From positions 150,193,806 through 150,257,805 of the forward strand of contig OZ018326.1 in NCBI GenBank assembly GCA_963969495.1: a stretch of DNA of 64,000 nt, given 5' to 3'. The stretch comes from Ceratothoa steindachneri (taxonomy: Eukaryota; Arthropoda; Malacostraca; Isopoda; Cymothoidae). Positions within the stretch are counted from its first letter, which is position 1; each line of letters opens with the position of its first letter. The position numbers and the translations under genes were made by a program. This document shows, in pieces, positions 57,201 through 64,000 of this stretch. The notes beneath the pieces are model-generated. The model did not search any database, was not told the origin of the DNA, and worked only from the letters and a program-made list of their open reading frames with translations.

Positions 57201-60000
57201 CCATATAGCCAGCATCTAGTAGGGCAAATGGATTTGAATCTCATAGTTATTATATGGCATACTCTAAGACAGAGATATTAATGTAATTTTTTTAAGCAAT
57301 ATGAAAGGTACATTGTACTGTTAAGAGAAGAAGTAGGTGTTTTCTACTTAATATGTTGTGATATATTTTGAACAAGTTAGATTACTACGTGTTTCGAATC
57401 AATGTCCTATTTCATGTTTCTTGGGATGCATGCTCTTTAGCACCCCTTGTAAACCAACATGTCTTATGTCACATACAAGTATCTTGGTTTTTTATGCTTG
57501 TGTTCTCAATTGTCATCTAATCACCCAGCAGAAAAATTTGAAAATATAATAGAATATCTGCTATTAGATCGAATTATGTTAAGGTGTGTGGCAGAGTATG
57601 ATCTAACAATACATTACCGGTGCCAGTTTAAAAAGAAGCTCTCTCGTGGCTTATAGGAATTTACGAGCTTGGGCTCTGTTCCAGAGAATCTTGAATTTAC
57701 CCACACGTAAGAAGCGCACCAGTCCTTGCTCAGATTCGACTTACACGTTGCTCGTAGTCACCGTTTGTTGACGTCGCTTACACCAATCATTCTCTATATT
57801 TTGGGGAAAGAAGGACTCTTGCCTTTTAGCTCAAGGAGGAAGAAAATTTAGCAGCAAATTCTCTTTAATTGGTTAAGTTATCTTCTCAAAAAATAAGGTA
57901 ATCGAATATGCAGCTTAATACTAACTATAATGGGTGCTCATGCTGAAAACAAAGAAGGAGGCTAGAGGGCCCCCGTTAGCTTCCCGTGGACTTTATTAGT
58001 AATTCAAAGAAAGAGAGGACTGTTAGAGATGAATTCTAAGTGAAGGAAAAGATTATGCCTTTCTTACTGGTGGGGTGTGTGACAGAGTTAGGGCACAGGT
58101 TCGGGTTTTCACGGTTTAGCAGCTAGTGACTACTCTGCCTGTCCTTGGATCTATGCCATTTTATACGATGATTTCTGGAAACAAAGAGTAGAATAATATA
58201 TTTCAATTTTTCTCTCATTCTCCTGGTGTTAGGGTAGAAAATGTCACACTGACGCTCAAGTCGAGGGAGGACGACGAGGAATTTTGCCGACCTTAGCAAT
58301 TTAAGTGGCGCTTTTACGTTCGGCCGTAGTTATTGAAACATCAAGTTCTTATCTGGCTGATATCTTGTTTAACTTTTTCTCTTTTTATTATATTTATTCC
58401 ATTATAATTACCAATAAGTGTTTTACAGTATTGGAATTGGCTATATCATATTACGTTTAGTTGAATTTCATTACACAATAGTTAATCATTACCAAAAATT
58501 TAGGTTGCTAATTACATTAGGCTAATTCTCAAGATTCTTAAGTTTATCTCTAGTGTTCTTTTGCCAGACAACACAGTTTCCAATGAATTTAGGTTTGATT
58601 TGATACATGTTTGATGAATCTAGGTTTGGATATTTTGCCCCCTTAAGCATAATATGTAGCCCTTGATGATCTTTTTAGCTTTCATAATGTCAAAGATATG
58701 ACAACTAAATATATGCCAGCCATTGTGTCTAGAAAAGTGTCTTCCGTTATTATTGGAATCACTGAGAACTAGATTTAATATAATGGAGGGGGTCTTAAAC
58801 TTTTGTACAAAAGTTCATGATCTCTAGAAAATAAGGCTCTTAACGCCTGAACAATTATGAATTGATAGGTTCCTTTATGGAATTTCGCTTTCCCATGTGC
58901 AGAGAGTCTGTAATACATAATAAGATATAAACTTAAATGTGAGTAATCGTGATTATTAGGCCAAACCTAGTTCATTGCTATTTTAGTAGTTAAAATATAT
59001 AATGTGTAATTTTTAATTTTCTTACATAATTACAATTAATTTAGACATGGCTGATTATATTTGTATTTCTTTCATTTCTCAAATAATTGTAAGACCTATT
59101 TATGATCTTTTCAGATCCTCCAGTAGTCGCTTTGGAACTTGAAAGATGTTTGTCTTCACCTGAAAAAGACGAAAAGTATGTGTATTTTAACTGTTTGGTC
59201 GATTCCAATCCTAGAAGAGTCGTTTTTATTCCCAGGTATTTTGACAAATCAGGCTATTTTCATTGATCACCAAAGTTTTACCCTAAGTAGTCAAGATGTT
59301 TGAATAAAAAGAATAGCAAAAATATGCGAAAAGTGTCAACTACCTTACAGTTTACAGTTATTCAGGTTATACAGTTATTAATATTATACAGTTATTTAGG
59401 TTGGATTTCAGAGATAAATGAGTTATATGAACTTTCTGGGTTAGTTAGATAGCGTAGATTTCCATCCTAAAAACAACGCCAAATTACGTGGATTAAAGGT
59501 GCAATTAAGTAATCTGGTGCCTGTTTTTTATGTGCTTTCATCACACAAAACAACTTAAAGAAAGAAACCAAGAAATCCTCGTTTAGCACAAACTTTTTAA
59601 TAACAAAAAGATCTGGCTGTTGCATGTAAACTTTGGACAAGCTATAATGCGCCAATAAAAAAAAAGCAGAGATAGTCGGTCTACAAACAAATGGCAAGGA
59701 CTTGCTATTTACGTGTGTCATTAACGTCACTTCGCTCAGTAAATGCATGTCTCCAACTTGAGGTAATACCTTATGCTGATGGACTCCGCGCATGGGAGGC
59801 CAAACTTTTATGCATCTCCGCAGCGGCTGGAGATGTTGCTTCTCGAGCCTGGTCTTTACCGCGGGTCAGAACAGCTGCGATGATAGTGTATAAACTTATA
59901 ATTATTTTTATGTAAGTTATATATTTTATTCTTGTAATTATGACATAAAATTCATACCTTTTAAAGGAAACCTGTGGAGATTTCAATTTTTTTATTGGTA

Positions 60001-60003
<3 letters not shown>
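54218..60003. other. No recognisable gene
   Basis: About 5.8 kb of AT-rich sequence with only short frames on both strands, and no transposon motif that I could detect. A short TTAGGTTAGGTTG stretch occurs near 55573. Confidence 0.45.
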
Positions 60004-60034
<31 letters not shown>

Positions 60035-60046
60035 ATATATATATAT
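60004..60046. repeat. (TA)n microsatellite, interrupted
   Basis: TA repeat at 60004-60032 and 60035-60046 with a short TTG interruption. Shorter than the other TA tracts, with no PLE terminus visible next to it. Confidence 0.95.
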
Positions 60047-61626
60047 GCTTAATAACCGACCTAAAATAAGGAAATATGATACACAAGCGATATCTTCTGC
60101 TTCTAAGACCAAAAAGGAAGAAAACTAAATAAAGATGGTAACGGCATAAAATAACAAAGACTCATCGGTCAAAGAAAGGAATAATAGGGCGGGTTGGAAC
60201 CTATATGAAATCGAGCGCTTATCGTTTTTGATCCTACGAGTTGTTAGAGCCATAACCAGACAACGAAAAGCGCTCTTTGGTACATTTATCTATAAGATCT
60301 GCATTTAGTTAGTGAGATGGGGGTGAGGAGGTGGAAAAGCGATTAATTTGGCAAGTTATACGCTTGCTACACCAGGCTGAGTTCGATTCTGTAACTAATA
60401 ATGAAAGTTTTATGGGTTCTTTTCTTCAGGCATTCTCCGGTTTTCTGAAATTCGCTATTAAAAATTTAAATACTTATTGATTGTTTTGATGAGTGATTAT
60501 CACAATATAATTCCGCTATTTTCAGATATTCATTTAAATTTATCTACTAACTTAAATATTATGTTAATAAACCTTAAATTAATGGCAAAATTTGGGTAGC
60601 AGGTTTGATAATAATTTTTATACCATAATTAAATGTTCTTCCACTTTCTTTATATAATTTTTCACTTCAAGTCAATCTGAATGCTCCGCCTCTTTCGTGA
60701 ACCTTTCAAATTCGACATTCATTTTAGTCAATTAACCCATTTATTTCCACTTTTTAACTTAGTTTGTCCCCTTTTTATCTAATTGATCAATTTTTCAGAT
60801 TAAATGCGATTTCCTGAGACATCGCGAATTAATTTATATTGATTCAAAGTTCGTTGCGAATAAATTGAAATTGTCGTTGTTTCACAACGGGTTTTCTAAA
60901 AGATTTATATTGCAACAAATAGGTTCTATTGGTATATTCTTGAAGGTGTGTTACCTAAATTATTTGGCTGGAATTAATTACCTTATGATATCATGCTAAA
61001 GAAACACATTGCTTAATCCAAGAAAGAGCCGTTATAACGGCCATTATCCCCTCCTCAATAGAGAAGTTTAGAAAACACATTAGAATTGACTGCCAAGATG
61101 TTTATTGGTTTCAAAATTAATAAATGAAAGAAAATTAATAATTGAAGTCTTTTCCCCAATATGAACGTGGATTACAACCCGATCCACACACAAAAACCTT
61201 CTAGAAAATAATATTATAAAAATGACACTAATTTTCGAAAGGCTTCGCCATGATTACGTTGCTTTGTTTTGGTTCTCATCTCTTCCATTTGCCTGAGAAT
61301 GTGCCACATCATGCAACAAATGAAACGTACGAAACTGGTTGAGGAAAAAGTGATTGGTTTAATATGATTTTATCGAATATTAATGGATAGAAGGTGCCAT
61401 GAAGAAAGTTTGAAACCGCTCAGCATAAAATATTTTTTTAATTGAAATTTTTTAATCATTGAATATTTTATCTTATATACGAGTAGGTATCTTCAAACCC
61501 CTGGATCAATAATTTGACTAACGTGTATTATTTTGCATGAAGGCTGATTTTAAATAGAACATGTGGTCTATGTAGCGCTAAAAATAAAAGAACTACATGC
61601 AAAATATCATGAAAACTTATATTTAA
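60047..61626. other. No recognisable gene
   Basis: AT-rich sequence without frames or motifs of note. Confidence 0.45.
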
Positions 61627-62017
61627 TCCTTTAAGGCTCACTGGCACGCCTGTGTGCCATGACTTTAACTCGCTTTATAAAATATTCTTATATATTTTTT
61701 TTAAATTAGTAATATTTTATCTTTAATTTCAGGTTTATATTATACGTATTTAATGACTAACTGGGAACTCATTTGTTTTGTTTTTACCTTATTTGGAAGA
61801 ACGATCAGTTGAGTCTCAGACCTAGTTGAGAGTGGTTGTTTCTTTATATCTTTCGGTTAGTGTTACAAAGTACTTGAGGGTAAACAATTCTCATATGGAA
61901 TAGTATAACATCTATACTTTGATTGAAAATGACTTTCCAAAAAATTGTAGTTAATAGTTACTCTAAATTTTTAATAATACCTATACGGCACACATAAGTG
62001 CCATTGTCTCTTAGGGG
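61627..62017. mobile_element. MITE-like element with ~36-bp inverted ends
   Basis: The left end from 61627 (TCCTTTAAGG, then CTGGCAC, then TGTGTGCC) matches the right end on the opposite strand (CCCCTAAGAG, then ATGGCAC, then TGTGTGCCG). TTAA lies immediately left of the first base, and TAAT follows the other end, which would fit a decayed TTAA target as used by piggyBac-type elements. Length 391 bp; AT-rich interior with no coding sequence. Each end also contains its own small GGCAC/GTGCC palindrome. Confidence 0.55.
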
Positions 62018-64000
62018 TAATTTTCTATGTCGGGAACTTTAGGTCACCTCTCCAGATAATACGTCTATATATACATATATGTATCTATTGGTTGGGAGGA
62101 AAGAGATAAAAGCCACGAGAATATGTATATATACATTTATAAATAAATATATCCTCTAATTAACGTACGCGTCCTTCGCTACTACAAGTACGTTCACTTC
62201 GTAAGAGTAATCCGTTGATTATGAGGTATAAGAGTGCGATTTTCATACAGTTGCCGATAGTGTTTAATGAGTTTACCAAGTTGCAGTTCAGAGATATTTT
62301 TATAGAGTGAAAACCAAAAGTATAATTTTAATAAGTCATTAGTTAATATATATATACATACAGGAAATCTACGAAATGTAAATAAGGATAATACTTACAG
62401 AATGTAGATAATTAGCAATCGACTAACGTTAATTACTTGTTAATTAGCTTTTAAATGGAATACTATAAATCAATAATACAGAGGGAATATTTATATGCCA
62501 GAAAGAGGGTCAATTAACGGAAGATACAAGCAAGGGTTCTTTTACTTTAATGAGGTCACCTCAAGGAAGGGAAATCCTTTAGCGAGTCAGCGAAGGGAAA
62601 TGCAGACGGAAAATGGTCGTAATTCTCGGCCAAATATCCTGATGGTGACGAGGATGAAGCGGAATAGAAGGGGGGTGCATAAGACGAGTTCACGATCCTC
62701 CTTAAAGACTGACGATGGCACATCTGCAAAAGTGCAACCTCCAAATATCGAGACTCTGACGCAGCTCGGCGCGAAGTATTACACAAGAAACTGGAGATCC
62801 TTGGGGGGGAGGGCGTCCGGATGATACGAGAGGAATCCTGGCTAATTCTTCTGGGATAAAACGATTCCAGGCTTGCTCTGAACAGAGTAAGCCTTCACAA
62901 AAGAGATGGATCTGCCTGGTGAAATCCAACCTTGATGCTCTAAGCGAATACCAGGGACTATAGGAAACAAACACACGATCTGAACCGAAAGCGACGGGTA
63001 CTCAAACTCCATCTGCCGATATACGAAAACCCAGGGTATTTTTATGACGGCCATTTATTTTGGTTTCTCCTCGTTGTCAGATTCAGACGACTGGCTGACC
63101 ACTTACGGTGGCCAGATGGATTAGCTTATGTCGCCTGACCCAAATCTTAATGGCTTTTACGATGTGGGTGGGAAACTTTCGGCTAGCATTTTCACGACTA
63201 CGGAGATTAGCACTTCCTCGGTGAGGTACAAGCTTTTAGCGCCCAACTTAATTAATTGCACCTTTGAGGTGCTGACGGATATTCAAATTCTTTCATCTTT
63301 TATTTTTCTCTTTGGATTCAGAGATTACTCCACGTGGATTTATACTTAGGATACATAGAGAGGGAAGGACTTCATGAAACAAATGAAGGGGGTATTCTTT
63401 TTGGCGTCCCTTTCCCTTACATTCCCGATAACCTAAAAATGATATATTTACCATTGCAATTATTTATTTTTGTTTGCCACGTAGTTATTACTACAATACA
63501 TACTATATTAGTTATGTTCAAATAATATAAAAATTTAAATATTTGAAAGATATTACAGTAAATTCCTAGATTATGGGCACCTTGGTAATAGGCTACGCAC
63601 ACACAACATATATATGTCAATGGATAGCGAATTTTCCACTTATTATACTGTTGTCTGGTTTTATATATATGTTGGATGTGCGTTGCTTGTTTCCAAGGAG
63701 ACTATAATCTAGGAATTTTCCGATATTACAAATTTACATTATTTTATGAGACAATCCTCATTATTTTGCAGATACAGAATGTTCTTATGTTCTTATTATC
63801 ATGTGATCACAGTGAAACTGAAGATGTAGCCGTATTTTATAGAATTTTATAGAAGAATATTTAGAAGATACCCAGAATGACCAGCTGACAGAAGGTATAA
63901 ATGTAATAATAGAACCTAACAATCCGCCAATGATTATACAACAAAGCTCTGATTCCAGTAGTATCCTACTTGATGCTACTTTACATCAAACTTCAAGTTA
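62018..64000. other. No recognisable gene
   Basis: The longest frame is a plus-strand 109-codon one at 62495-62824, Arg- and Lys-rich, with no family resemblance. Several minus-strand frames overlap it. The last 100 bases contain no complete frame. Confidence 0.4.

Noticed and set aside
62495..62824. 109-codon Arg/Lys-rich frame as a gene
   Set aside because: No family, no splice or promoter context, and frames of similar length on the other strand. Chance cannot be excluded.

Overview
This is eukaryotic, repeat-dominated, AT-rich genomic DNA, most probably from an arthropod and perhaps a decapod-like crustacean. The pointers are a dense mix of CR1, Jockey, RTE-like and I-like non-LTR retrotransposons with Penelope-like elements, mariner and Tc1 transposons and a Gypsy element. 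There are many long (TA)n tracts, and degenerate TTAGG-type repeats (the arthropod telomere motif) lie in the arms of a foldback element. The I-like LINE tail at 13.66-14.98 kb resembles protein sequence I associate with crab genomes. That is recollection of family resemblance, not a search result. There are no bacterial-style operons, and I could not support any tRNA or rRNA gene.

Layout. 1.3-4.7 kb: minus-strand remains of a Jockey-type LINE and a second LINE fragment. 4.97-8.79 kb: a Penelope-like element (PLE) whose 5' half (reverse transcriptase) is inverted relative to its 3' half (GIY-YIG endonuclease), split by a mariner at 7353-8672 and ending at a (CA)n(TA)n tract. 8.95-15.0 kb: a CR1-like 3' fragment, a mariner terminal-repeat scrap, a well-preserved CR1 element (SGNH ORF1 tail, endonuclease, reverse transcriptase) and an I-like LINE that has lost its RT core. 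15.04-16.08 kb: a second PLE ending at (TA)n. 16.3-19.6 kb: a minus-strand Gypsy element. 20-24.3 kb: a possible solo LTR, a near-perfect 43-bp-arm hairpin, a 193-bp TA tract with a PLE 3' end carrying a hammerhead-like motif, a 1.2 kb LTR-like repeat and a third PLE fragment.

25.7-26.03 kb: the only exon-like coding segment, from a zinc-ribbon-like protein family. 27.97-28.51 kb: an ~81 bp tandem repeat in alternating 80/83 bp spacings, each unit with two hairpins. 30.9-35.7 kb: an AT-rich CR1-like LINE interrupted by a ~1 kb LTR-like insert and by an internally deleted mariner with intact inverted repeats and a TA duplication. 36.8-42.2 kb: a degenerate Jockey-type LINE (-) and a long RTE-like LINE (+). 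46.9-48.04 kb: an inverted relative of the 22.2 kb LTR-like repeat. 50.2-51.2 kb: a Tc1-like transposase relic. 53.5-54.2 kb: a foldback element. 61.6-62.0 kb: a MITE-like element. The rest, especially 54.2-61.6 kb, holds nothing I can recognise.

Almost everything coding-like is a decayed mobile element. The window reads as a stack of nested insertions whose relative order can be worked out, not as a set of cooperating host genes. The most interesting material is structural: the inverted PLE, PLE 3' ends abutting (TA)n tracts with hammerhead-like motifs, the long hairpin at 21.24 kb, and the hairpin-rich promoter-like repeats.
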